Source: Opitutaceae bacterium (GTDB lineage Bacteria; Verrucomicrobiota; Verrucomicrobiia; Opitutales; Opitutaceae). Taken from it: a stretch of DNA of 5,435 nt. How positions within the stretch are numbered: position 1 is the stretch's first letter; each line of letters starts with the position of its first letter. The notes beneath the pieces are model-generated. The model was not told the origin of the DNA. It was given only the letters and a program-made list of their open reading frames with translations, and searched no databases. The position numbers were made by a program, and so were the translations under genes. This document shows positions 1 to 5,435 of the stretch, piece by piece. The stretch lies in contig JAHFTI010000330.1 in assembly GCA_023265535.1 (NCBI GenBank), positions 1 through 5,435 of the forward strand, read 5' to 3'.

Positions 1-1032
1 GTGCTGGCGGAGGAAGTGCTGAGCGAGAGGCTCGATGTCCTCGCGGCGTTCGCGCAGCGGCGGCAGGTGGAGGTGGATCGTGTTGAGGCGGAAGAGCAGG
101 TCCTGGCGGAAGCGCCCGCCCGCGACCTCGGAGGCGAGGTCGGAGTTGGTGGCCGAGATCAGGCGCACGTTGGCGCGCTGCGTGCGCGAGGAGCCGACCC
201 GTTCGAAGTGGCCCGTCTCCAGCGTGCGCAGGAGCTTGGCCTGCTGGAGCAGGGGGATGTTGCCGATCTCGTCCAGGAAGAGCGTCCCCTTGTCGGCCAG
301 CTCGAAGCGCCCGGCGCGGTCCGCCTTGGCGTCGGTGAAGGCGCCGCGCACGTGCCCGAAGAGCTCGCTCTCGAAGACCCCCTCAGGAAGGCCGCCCATG
401 TTCACCGAGATGAAGGCCTGGTCGGCGCGTCCCGACACCTCGTGCAGGGTCTGGGCCACGAGTCCCTTGCCCGTCCCGTTCTCGCCGGTGATGAGGATGT
501 TCGCGTCGCTCGGGCCCACCCGCTCGATGATGTCGAGCACGGGGCGCATGGCGGCGGAGCGTGCGATGAGGCGGGTGCCGGCGGCGCTGTCGGAACGCAG
601 CAGCTTGTTGGTCTCCGCGAGCCGGTGGCAGGCGCGCACCGTGGCGGCCAGCTCGAGCTGGGTGCGCACGATCGTGAGCAGGCGGGCGTTGTCCCAGGGC
701 TTGGTGATGAAATCGCGCGCGCCGCGGCGCATGGCCTCGACGGCCAGGTCCACCGTGGCCCAGGCCGTCATGGTGATGACGGGCAGCGTGGTATCCATCG
801 CCTGGATACGCCCGAGCAGGTCCAGCCCCTCGGTGCCGCTCGTGGTGTCGCGCGTGTAGTTGAGGTCGATCAGCGCCAGGCTGATGTTGCCCGACTCCAG
901 GGCGCGCAGGGCGGCGGCGGGCGACTTCACGCACTCCGTGGCGTAGCCCTCGGGCTTGAGCAGGAGGCGGAGCGCCTCGAGCACATCGGGCTGGTCGTCG
1001 GCAATGAGGATACGGGGGGCGGGGTCCGGCAT
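1..1032 (-). CDS. Sigma-54-dependent response regulator, NtrC family (C-terminus outside window)
   Basis: This is a cytoplasmic two-component response regulator that, once phosphorylated, should drive sigma-54 RNA polymerase by ATP hydrolysis. The minus-strand frame is open for 344 codons from the ATG at 1032-1030 to the window edge; members usually have about 450-460 residues, so the end of the AAA+ module and the Fis-type DNA-binding helix-turn-helix lie to the left. Receiver domain (about 7-120): acidic pair D12-D13, phospho-acceptor D56 in the loop DLNYTRDTTSG, T89 in VITMTAW, K111 in FITKPW. AAA+ domain (about 150 onward): Walker A GENGTGKG (183-190), sigma-54 contact loop GAFTDA (230-235) in place of the usual GAFTGA, Walker B GTLFLDEIGN (249-258), sensor I SATN (293-296), and the arginine-finger segment FRQDLLFRLN (308-317). 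No Shine-Dalgarno precedes the start. The partner kinase is not adjacent on the right; it may lie left of the window. The family call is certain; target genes are unknown. Confidence 0.96.
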   Translation of the reverse strand, partial: MPDPAPRILIADDQPDVLEALRLLLKPEGYATECVKSPAAALRALESGNISLALIDLNYTRDTTSGTEGLDLLGRIQAMDTTLPVITMTAWATVDLAVEAMRRGARDFITKPWDNARLLTIVRTQLELAATVRACHRLAETNKLLRSDSAAGTRLIARSAAMRPVLDIIERVGPSDANILITGENGTGKGLVAQTLHEVSGRADQAFISVNMGGLPEGVFESELFGHVRGAFTDAKADRAGRFELADKGTLFLDEIGNIPLLQQAKLLRTLETGHFERVGSSRTQRANVRLISATNSDLASEVAGGRFRQDLLFRLNTIHLHLPPLRERREDIEPLAQHFLRQH

Positions 1033-1082
1033 GGTCTGGGCAGTGCAGGCCTTATGCCACGCCCAGGCCGGATGCGGAAGCA

Positions 1083-1088
1083 ATTATG
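1083..1088 (-). promoter_or_regulatory. Possible -10 element for the response regulator
   Basis: Read on the minus strand the sequence is CATAAT, five of six matches to TATAAT, in the most A+T-rich patch upstream of the regulator. It would put a transcript start near 1076 and a leader of about 45 nt. The -35 region at 16-18 nt spacing (GGAAAT or GGGAAA) does not match TTGACA, so the call is weak and may depend on an activator or another sigma factor. Confidence 0.25.
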
Positions 1089-1145
1089 GGGGAGGGAGCT
1101 GGAAAATTTCCCACGCCGCCCCGACCTGGCCAGGATGTTGAAAAT

Positions 1146-1175
1146 GGGACGGTGGCGTCCCGGAATCGGGACCGT
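1146..1175. repeat. Nested inverted repeat / operator-like palindrome
   Basis: GTCCCG (1157-1162) and CGGGAC (1167-1172) form a perfect 6-bp inverted repeat around a GAAT centre. A further GGGAC copy at 1146-1150 can pair with the same GTCCC arm, and ACGGT (1149-1153) is the complement of ACCGT (1171-1175). The cluster lies midway between the divergent starts, about 115 bp upstream of the regulator ATG, where a dimeric DNA-binding protein could control either gene. No known operator is recognised. Confidence 0.4.
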
Positions 1176-1301
1176 GCGGCCAACGGGCTTCTGGCGCGCG
1201 CCGGTGGCGATTAGAAATGCTGGTGCCCTGCGCGGTTGCGTCTGTGCGAGCCGTGTCGCGTTGCGACCCAGGCCTGTCCCTTTGCCCGTGCACATCCGCC
1301 T

Positions 1302-1369
1302 CCCAATTTGGGGGTTACCCATGGATGCTGGGTGGAAATACCCTCGTTTTGGATGGGGCCAAGTCCCCA
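1302..1369 (+). promoter_or_regulatory. Structured leader upstream of the chemoreceptor (alternating hairpins)
   Basis: A string of short complementary blocks ends 51 nt before the chemoreceptor ATG: CCCAA-T-TTGGG (1302-1312); GGGT (1312-1315) with ACCC (1317-1320), too close to form a hairpin with each other; ACCCA (1317-1321) with TGGGT (1329-1333), 7-nt loop; GGGT (1330-1333) with ACCC (1340-1343), 6-nt loop; and TGGGG (1354-1358) with CCCCA (1365-1369), 6-nt loop. The pairings share arms and are therefore mutually exclusive, as in switching leaders. It is not known whether this DNA is transcribed, and the stems are short. I do not recognise a riboswitch class. Confidence 0.3.
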
Positions 1370-1420
1370 CTGATGCTTATACAGGACTGGCATTTAACGC
1401 ATCACAATCGCATTTGCCCA

Positions 1421-3241
1421 ATGAAACTTAGTCTTCGCACATCCCTGATCCTGGCCTTCGGAGTGGTCTCATTCTGCACCTTGGTGGTCGGGGCGATAGG
1501 ATTTTTCAACACGAGCAAGCTCAGCCAACAGGTCTCAGGGTTGGCCCAGCGTTCCATTCCCGCCCTTGAGCACTACAGCGCCGCGGTCAAATGCATCGAT
1601 GAGTTGCTCATCGCCCAGCGTGGCCTCCTGATCCCGAACATCAGCAATGAGGACCGCCGCCAGTTGCTGGCAGCCTTTGCGCAGAAACGCACCGAGTACC
1701 GGGCCCACCTGGCCAAGGCCGAGGCGATCGATCTCGGCGATACGGTCCGCCAACATGTGGCCAAGGTGAAGGAAGGCCTGGGTGCCTGGGCGCGCGTGAA
1801 TGACAGTTCCCTCGCCCTCGTGCAGAAGCTGCTCGCCGACGACCTGAGCAATCCGGTGCAGGTGGAGTCCTGGCTGGAGGGCTTCAGGGGAGACCACTAC
1901 GCACTCCTCAACCGCGCCGCCAAGCAGATCCAGGAGGGCGCCCCCTGGAAGGGTGGGGCGGATCATACCGCCTGCCGATACGGCAAGTGGCTGGCCACGG
2001 AGCACACTGAGAATGCCGTGTTCGCCAGCATCATCCAGAAGTCAACCGGGCCACACCAGCACTTTCATGAGGCGGTCGCGTCCATTCAGGCCAGCCTCAC
2101 CAAGGGCGACAAATCCGAGGCGGAGCGCATCCTCAGGACGGCGCTCGATCCCCTGGCGATGGAGGTCACGGGAAGCTTTGCCGGGATGATCGGCGAGATC
2201 AGCCGCGCACGCGCGGACTACGAAGCCATGCTCAAGTTGGTCCTGGTGGATGGGAGACGATTGCAGGAACAGAGCGATGCAAACGTGAAGGCCCTGATGG
2301 CCAGCATCGACCAGACGGTGCAGGCCCAGATGATCGAGGCGACGTCGATCTCCTCCCGGGCCAGGCTCTTCATCCTGGTCGGCGCCTTGGGTGGTGTGGC
2401 CTTTGCACTTTCCCTGGGAGTCTTCCTGAGCGCACGCATCAGTCGGCGCCTCTCCGAGCTCAGCGGAATCGTCACGGTCAGCAGCGACCAGATCACCTCG
2501 GCCGCCGGCCAGGTGTCGGGTGCGAGCCATGAGCTGGCCGAGGGGGCGAGCAAGCAGGCCTCCTCGCTCGAGGAGACAAGTGCAGCCTTGCACGAGATGC
2601 AGGGCATGGCCCTGAAGAACGGGGAACACGCGGTTCGCGCCAAGGAAATCTCCTCGACCGCCCGTGCCGCCGCGGATTCCGGCGCCAAGGACATGGAGGC
2701 CATGGCGAGGGCGATGGAGGAGATCCGGAGCAGCGGGGCGGATATCGCACGCATCGTGAAGACCATCGATGAGATCGCGTTTCAGACCAACATCCTTGCG
2801 TTGAACGCGGCGGTGGAGGCGGCCCGTGCCGGTGAGGCCGGCGCCGGGTTTGCCGTGGTCGCAGAGGAGGTGCGTGCGCTCGCGCAGCGCAGCGCCCAGG
2901 CAGCCAAGGAGACCACCGAGCTCGTCGCCAACTCCGGCGCGCGCACCGAGGAGGGGGCGGTCCTGTGCAAGCACGTGACCGAGGGCTTCACCTCCATCCT
3001 CGAGAAGATCCGGCAGGTCGACAACCTGTCCGGCGAGATCGCCTCCGCCTCCAACGAGCAGCGCGATGTGATCAAGCAGGTCAGCGGCGCCATCTCCGAG
3101 ATGGATCATGTCGTGCAGCGCAATGCCGCGAGTTCCGAGGAGTCCGCCAGCGCGGCCGAGGAACTGAATGCACAGGCCATCGAGCTTCAGCAGTCCGTTC
3201 ACCGCCTGCATGAGCTGATCAACGGCCGGGCCGGCTCCTGA
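1421..3241 (+). CDS. Methyl-accepting chemotaxis protein with CZB zinc-site motif in the sensor region
   Basis: This 606-residue inner-membrane chemoreceptor should signal to CheA/CheW to bias flagellar rotation. TM1 is about 8-29 and TM2 about 314-336, leaving roughly 285 presumed periplasmic residues, mostly helical. In this part the residues H159xxL, C185xxGxW190 and H212xxxH216 match the zinc-binding CZB pattern in order and spacing. No canonical HAMP is seen after TM2; the chain enters the signalling coiled coil directly. Methylation-type sites are at 380-389 (E384, E385) and 569-578 (E573, E574), and the hairpin tip is 452-482 with E466 and E472. The distance from tip to both methylation sites equals that of E. 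coli Tsr, so it is of the 36-heptad class. There is no C-terminal CheR-binding pentapeptide. An upstream in-frame ATG at 1217 exists, but the MKLSLRT start directly before TM1 fits a chemoreceptor N-terminus. No Shine-Dalgarno is visible. The receptor class is certain; the ligand is inferred. Confidence 0.97.
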   Translation: MKLSLRTSLILAFGVVSFCTLVVGAIGFFNTSKLSQQVSGLAQRSIPALEHYSAAVKCIDELLIAQRGLLIPNISNEDRRQLLAAFAQKRTEYRAHLAKAEAIDLGDTVRQHVAKVKEGLGAWARVNDSSLALVQKLLADDLSNPVQVESWLEGFRGDHYALLNRAAKQIQEGAPWKGGADHTACRYGKWLATEHTENAVFASIIQKSTGPHQHFHEAVASIQASLTKGDKSEAERILRTALDPLAMEVTGSFAGMIGEISRARADYEAMLKLVLVDGRRLQEQSDANVKALMASIDQTVQAQMIEATSISSRARLFILVGALGGVAFALSLGVFLSARISRRLSELSGIVTVSSDQITSAAGQVSGASHELAEGASKQASSLEETSAALHEMQGMALKNGEHAVRAKEISSTARAAADSGAKDMEAMARAMEEIRSSGADIARIVKTIDEIAFQTNILALNAAVEAARAGEAGAGFAVVAEEVRALAQRSAQAAKETTELVANSGARTEEGAVLCKHVTEGFTSILEKIRQVDNLSGEIASASNEQRDVIKQVSGAISEMDHVVQRNAASSEESASAAEELNAQAIELQQSVHRLHELINGRAGS

Positions 3242-3257
3242 GCGGTCCGGCCCTGGC
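3224..3257. terminator. Possible bidirectional stem-loop at the convergent gene ends
   Basis: GGGCCGG (3228-3234) pairs perfectly with CCGGCCC (3247-3253) around a 12-nt loop containing the chemoreceptor stop codon; three more pairs (3225-3227 with 3255-3257) add on past a one-base bulge. A second perfect 7-bp stem, TCCCCGC (3288-3294) with GCGGGGA (3304-3310), sits in the last codons of the convergent kinase. Neither is followed by a T-tract on either strand, so intrinsic termination is uncertain and GC-rich chance pairing is possible. Confidence 0.3.
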
Positions 3258-3281
3258 GGCCATCCCCTGCGCCCACGCGGC

Positions 3282-4832
3282 TCAGCCTCCCCGCCGTGCC
3301 TGCGCGGGGATGAGCATCCGGAAACGGGTTCCCCCGCCCGGTGAGCTCTCCACCTGCACGAAGCCATGGTGCCCGCGCACGATGCCCAGCGTGCTCGGAA
3401 GGCCCAGACCGCTGCCCTGGCCCATGGGCTTGGTCGTGTAGAACGGGTCGAAGATGTGCTCGAGCTCGGCCGCCGTCATGCCGATGCCTGTATCCGAGAC
3501 TTCAATACACAGGTGCGGTCCCTGCATGTGGGCCGGCGTTGTGGCCGCCGTGTGCGCCGTCACCTCCGCCAGCTCCAGCCTGACCAGCATCCTCCCGCCC
3601 CCCGGCATCGCGTCGCGCGCGTTGAGGCACAGGTTCAGGACCGCCTGCCTGAGCTGCGTCGTGTCCCCGAGGATCGGCGGCAGCCCCTCCTCCAGCTCCA
3701 GGTCCACTGCGATGGTCCTGGGGAAGGTCTGGCGCACTAGCCTCAGGATCTCACGCACCGTCGGCTCCGCCTCGATCAGGCGCAGCGGGATTTCCACGCC
3801 CCGGCTGAAGGCGAGCAGGTTGCGGATGATGCCCGCCCCGTGCTCCGCGCTGTTGAGGATCAGCGAGAGGATCTCGGCGTCCTCCTGCGGGCGCTCGCTG
3901 GTCTGCAGCAGGTTCGCGCCCGCCATGATGGGCACCAGGTCGTTGTTCAGGTCGTGCGCAAGGCCCGCCGCCAGCCTGCCCACGCTTTCCAGTCGCTGCG
4001 TGCGCAGCATGAGCGCCTCGAGCGCCTTGCGTTGCGTGACATCCTGCACGGTGCCGATCAGCTTCAGCGGCTTGCCGTCCTCGTCCAGGATGCCCCTGCC
4101 CAGGTTGAAGAGCCAGCGTATCGAGCCGTCCCTCTGGATCACCCGGTACTCGTCCGTGTATTCCCTGCCGGTGAGCGCCGCCTCGTAGGCACGACGCAGT
4201 GTCGACTCCCTGTCCTCCGGGTGCATCAGGTTTTCGTAGCTCTTCAGCGTCAGCTCCTCGGGGTCCAGCCCCACGATGCGATGGCACTCCGGCGACCAGT
4301 GCACCTTGTCACTCGGCACGTGCCATTCCCAGACCCCCATGTCCGAGGCCTTCAGCGCCAGCTCGAGCCGCTCCTTGCTCCGGCGCAGCTCCTCCTGTGT
4401 CTCCAGGCTCTTGCTGATGACCGTGAACAGGGCAATGAACTCCCCCGCCCTGGGCGAGAAGGCTGTGACCTCGAACCAGTTGCCGAGTGAGCGCATCTGG
4501 ATGCGGAACCTCGCCGGTTCCCCGCCCAGCGCCACCCGCGCGTAGGTCTCCAGCAGGCTGCCATCCACCTCGTGGATGCCTGGGATGATTTCCCCCGCCT
4601 GTCGCCCCTCGACATTGACGAGGCCGGTCAGCCTCCCGAAGGCGGAATTCACCCGCAGGTACTCGAAATCCCGCGGCTTGCCCCCCTCAAGGAGGATGCG
4701 GCAATGCGCCATTCCCTCGCTCATGTGTTCGAGGAATTCCGCCAGAAGGGGTGTGGCGAACGGATTTCCCTCCCCGGCCTTGTCGTGTGCCGGTGCCATG
4801 GGACCTTCGTCCGCTCCATTGGGGTTGCTCAT
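3282..4832 (-). CDS. Soluble PAS-PAS sensor histidine kinase
   Basis: A 516-residue histidine kinase, predicted cytoplasmic because no signal peptide or membrane helix is present. After a low-complexity N-terminus come a first PAS domain (about 30-140), a short coiled linker (about 140-160), a second PAS_3-like domain with PAC end (about 155-270; HPED at 204-207, RDGSIRW 234-240, GTVQDVTQRK 260-269), a HisKA dimerisation helix with phospho-acceptor H293 in AHDLNND, and a HATPase_c domain: N box with N400/N404 (LNLCLNARDAM), G1 box DTGIGM (447-452), F box FDPFYTTK (461-468), and G2 box GQGSGLGL (471-478). There is no receiver domain, so a separate response regulator must take the phosphate; none is adjacent in the same operon, though a regulator gene lies 2.2 kb away in the window. 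PAS ligand (haem, flavin or other) cannot be read from sequence. The ATG at 4832 is the furthest upstream supported; M12 is an alternative. Neither has a Shine-Dalgarno. Confidence 0.96.
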   Translation of the reverse strand: MSNPNGADEGPMAPAHDKAGEGNPFATPLLAEFLEHMSEGMAHCRILLEGGKPRDFEYLRVNSAFGRLTGLVNVEGRQAGEIIPGIHEVDGSLLETYARVALGGEPARFRIQMRSLGNWFEVTAFSPRAGEFIALFTVISKSLETQEELRRSKERLELALKASDMGVWEWHVPSDKVHWSPECHRIVGLDPEELTLKSYENLMHPEDRESTLRRAYEAALTGREYTDEYRVIQRDGSIRWLFNLGRGILDEDGKPLKLIGTVQDVTQRKALEALMLRTQRLESVGRLAAGLAHDLNNDLVPIMAGANLLQTSERPQEDAEILSLILNSAEHGAGIIRNLLAFSRGVEIPLRLIEAEPTVREILRLVRQTFPRTIAVDLELEEGLPPILGDTTQLRQAVLNLCLNARDAMPGGGRMLVRLELAEVTAHTAATTPAHMQGPHLCIEVSDTGIGMTAAELEHIFDPFYTTKPMGQGSGLGLPSTLGIVRGHHGFVQVESSPGGGTRFRMLIPAQARRGG

Positions 4833-4929
4833 CGGGTCCGGCGAGGCTGGGGGCGGGCGGGCTCCATTTCAAGGACAGTGGGGGCCGCTTGGTATTTTCC
4901 CCTTGAAGCACCGTCGCGCCCGCCACCAG
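4833..4929. promoter_or_regulatory. Divergent promoter region, kinase / CLC transporter
   Basis: These 97 bp must serve both divergent genes. The left part is a G/C-rich stretch (4833-4865) and the middle (4866-4908) is the only A+T-richer patch. A plus-strand TATTTT (4893-4898) could be a -10 with a poor TTCAAG -35 (4868-4873), but the match is weak and the 19-nt spacing long. I looked for the conserved blocks of the fluoride riboswitch (crcB motif), notably the CTGATG near its 3' end, and did not see them. Confidence 0.4.
4868..4907. repeat. 7-bp inverted repeat in the kinase/CLC intergenic region
   Basis: TTCAAGG (4868-4874) and CCTTGAA (4901-4907) are exact reverse complements separated by 26 bp. 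A competing pairing of the G-run at 4880-4884 with CCCC (4899-4902) is also possible. Placed between two divergent starts, 22 bp from the CLC start, it could be an operator with two half-sites or a leader hairpin of the CLC transcript. A match of this length could also arise by chance. Confidence 0.35.
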
Positions 4930-5435
4930 ATGTGCCCGGGCATGAAGCGTCTCCTCAACCTGCGCGAACACGGAGCCACGCTGCGGCAATTGCTGCTGTG
5001 GACGGTGCTGGTGCTGCCCGTCGGCCTGCTCGCCGGCTCCGCCAGCGCGCTGTTCCTCTGGTCGCTCGAGCGGGTCACCGAGCTGCGTTTCCAGAACGGC
5101 TGGCTGCTCTGGCTGCTGCCCGTCGCCGGCGTGCTCGTCGGCCTCGTGTATCACCATTTTGGAGACAAGGCGGCCGGCGGAAACGACCTCATCATCGACA
5201 GCATCCACGAGCCGGGCGGCGGCGTGCCGCGCCGCATGGCCCCGCTGATCCTGCTCTCCACCCTTGTCACCCACCTCTTTGGCGGCTCCGCCGGGCGCGA
5301 GGGCACGGCGATCCAGATGGGTGGCGGCCTCGCCAGCGCCTACGGCCGTCTCTTCCGTTTCGGTCGCGCCAACATGCGGGTGCTTCTCCTCGCCGGCATC
5401 GCCGCCGGGTTCGGCTCCGTCTTCGGCACGCCCGT
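4930..5435 (+). CDS. CLC-type anion transporter, probably fluoride/proton antiporter clade (N-terminal part)
   Basis: This is the start of an inner-membrane CLC protein; 168 complete codons are present of about 400-450 expected, running off the right edge. Hydrophobic helices lie at about 18-44, 58-75, 103-117 and 148-162. The helix-F signature is GGSAGREGTAIQMG (118-131) with the gating glutamate E124. The region aligned with the GSGIP anion-site loop of canonical Cl- transporters reads GNDLI (84-88), and the GREGP proline is threonine (T126). From knowledge of the family, these changes resemble the CLC-F (EriC-F) fluoride exporters, often misannotated as voltage-gated chloride channels, which remove toxic F- in exchange for protons. 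The subtype is inference, since the second half with the other anion-site residues is missing. Two starts are possible, ATG at 4930 or at 4942 (MKRLLNLREHG); neither has a Shine-Dalgarno. It is divergent from the kinase, 97 bp apart. CLC membership is certain. Confidence 0.9.
   Translation, partial: MCPGMKRLLNLREHGATLRQLLLWTVLVLPVGLLAGSASALFLWSLERVTELRFQNGWLLWLLPVAGVLVGLVYHHFGDKAAGGNDLIIDSIHEPGGGVPRRMAPLILLSTLVTHLFGGSAGREGTAIQMGGGLASAYGRLFRFGRANMRVLLLAGIAAGFGSVFGTP

Larger units (their letters stand above)
1033..1420. other. Divergent intergenic region between response regulator and chemoreceptor
   Basis: These 388 bp separate two divergent starts and should contain both promoters. Open frames crossing the region have no recognisable protein content and are extensions or shadows of the flanking genes. 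It is less G+C-rich in places (around 1079-1110 and 1302-1400) and holds several short palindromes: GGAAA-A-TTTCC (1101-1111), a 6-bp GTCCCG/CGGGAC hairpin (1157-1172), and a run of GGGT/ACCC pairings (1312-1343). I found no convincing sigma-54, FliA or strong sigma-70 promoter for the chemoreceptor. The best plus-strand -10-like string is TATACA (1378-1383), without a -35 at correct spacing. Confidence 0.7.

Noticed and set aside
1127..1141. Possible sigma-54 promoter TGGC-N7-TTG on the plus strand
   Set aside because: TGGC and TTG are correctly spaced, but the -12 element reads GA instead of GC, and it lies about 280 bp from the chemoreceptor start. A second candidate at 1205-1220 has GG and GC at 11 instead of 10 bp spacing.
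1290..1325. Resemblance to the end of a c-di-GMP-I (GEMM) riboswitch (GGGTTACC)
   Set aside because: The conserved CGCAAA-type block and the tetraloop-receptor arrangement of that class are missing upstream.
927..1370. A 147-codon minus-strand open frame across the intergenic region
   Set aside because: Its last third is the response regulator N-terminus read in the wrong frame, and the rest lies in the non-coding region with no recognisable motif.
1217..1420. In-frame N-terminal extension of the chemoreceptor from ATG 1217
   Set aside because: The 68 extra residues would place a non-hydrophobic Cys/Pro/Gly-rich segment before TM1, unlike chemoreceptors, and would run through palindromic, promoter-like DNA.
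1..1431. A 476-codon plus-strand open frame
   Set aside because: It is antisense to the response regulator for 1 kb and then crosses the intergenic region. Its translation is a low-complexity Gly/Ala/Arg/His-rich sequence with no domain, whereas the opposite strand encodes every conserved NtrC-family motif.
2042..3367. A 441-codon minus-strand open frame
   Set aside because: It is antisense to the chemoreceptor signalling domain and overlaps the kinase end. Its composition is that of a high-G+C shadow frame, and the plus strand carries the unmistakable chemoreceptor tip.

Overview
The window is about two-thirds G+C and holds four protein genes in alternating orientation, two of them cut by the window edges. 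From left to right they are: a sigma-54-dependent (NtrC-type) response regulator on the minus strand, lacking its C-terminal part (1-1032); a complete methyl-accepting chemotaxis protein on the plus strand (1421-3241); a complete cytoplasmic PAS-PAS sensor histidine kinase on the minus strand (3282-4832); and the N-terminal third or so of a CLC-type anion transporter on the plus strand (4930-5435). The regulator and the CLC gene were established by translating the strands by hand, because both run off the window without a stop codon.

The organism is a Gram-negative, motile bacterium. The high G+C, the regulator subtype with the DLNYTRDTTSG phosphorylation loop, the chemoreceptor without a recognisable HAMP domain, and the absence of Shine-Dalgarno sequences at all four starts would fit Verrucomicrobiota (Opitutus-like) or a neighbouring phylum. 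This is an impression from family resemblance, not a demonstrated placement.

The layout gives two divergent promoter regions and one convergent junction. The 388-bp region between regulator and chemoreceptor (1033-1420) is rich in palindromes and ends in a leader with alternating GGGT/ACCC pairings just before the chemoreceptor. The 40-bp convergent gap (3242-3281) has GC-rich stem-loops on both sides but no T-tract. The 97-bp region between kinase and CLC (4833-4929) carries a 7-bp inverted repeat and must hold both promoters.

All four genes are standard in kind: two-component signalling, chemotaxis and ion transport. No operon links them, so joint function is not implied. The most informative details are a complete zinc-site (CZB) motif in the presumed periplasmic part of the chemoreceptor, CLC signature changes that point to the fluoride/proton antiporter clade without a visible fluoride riboswitch, a GAFTDA in place of GAFTGA in the sigma-54 activator, and the structured intergenic regions. 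I saw no mobile element, CRISPR array, tRNA or rRNA, and no clear novel multi-gene system.
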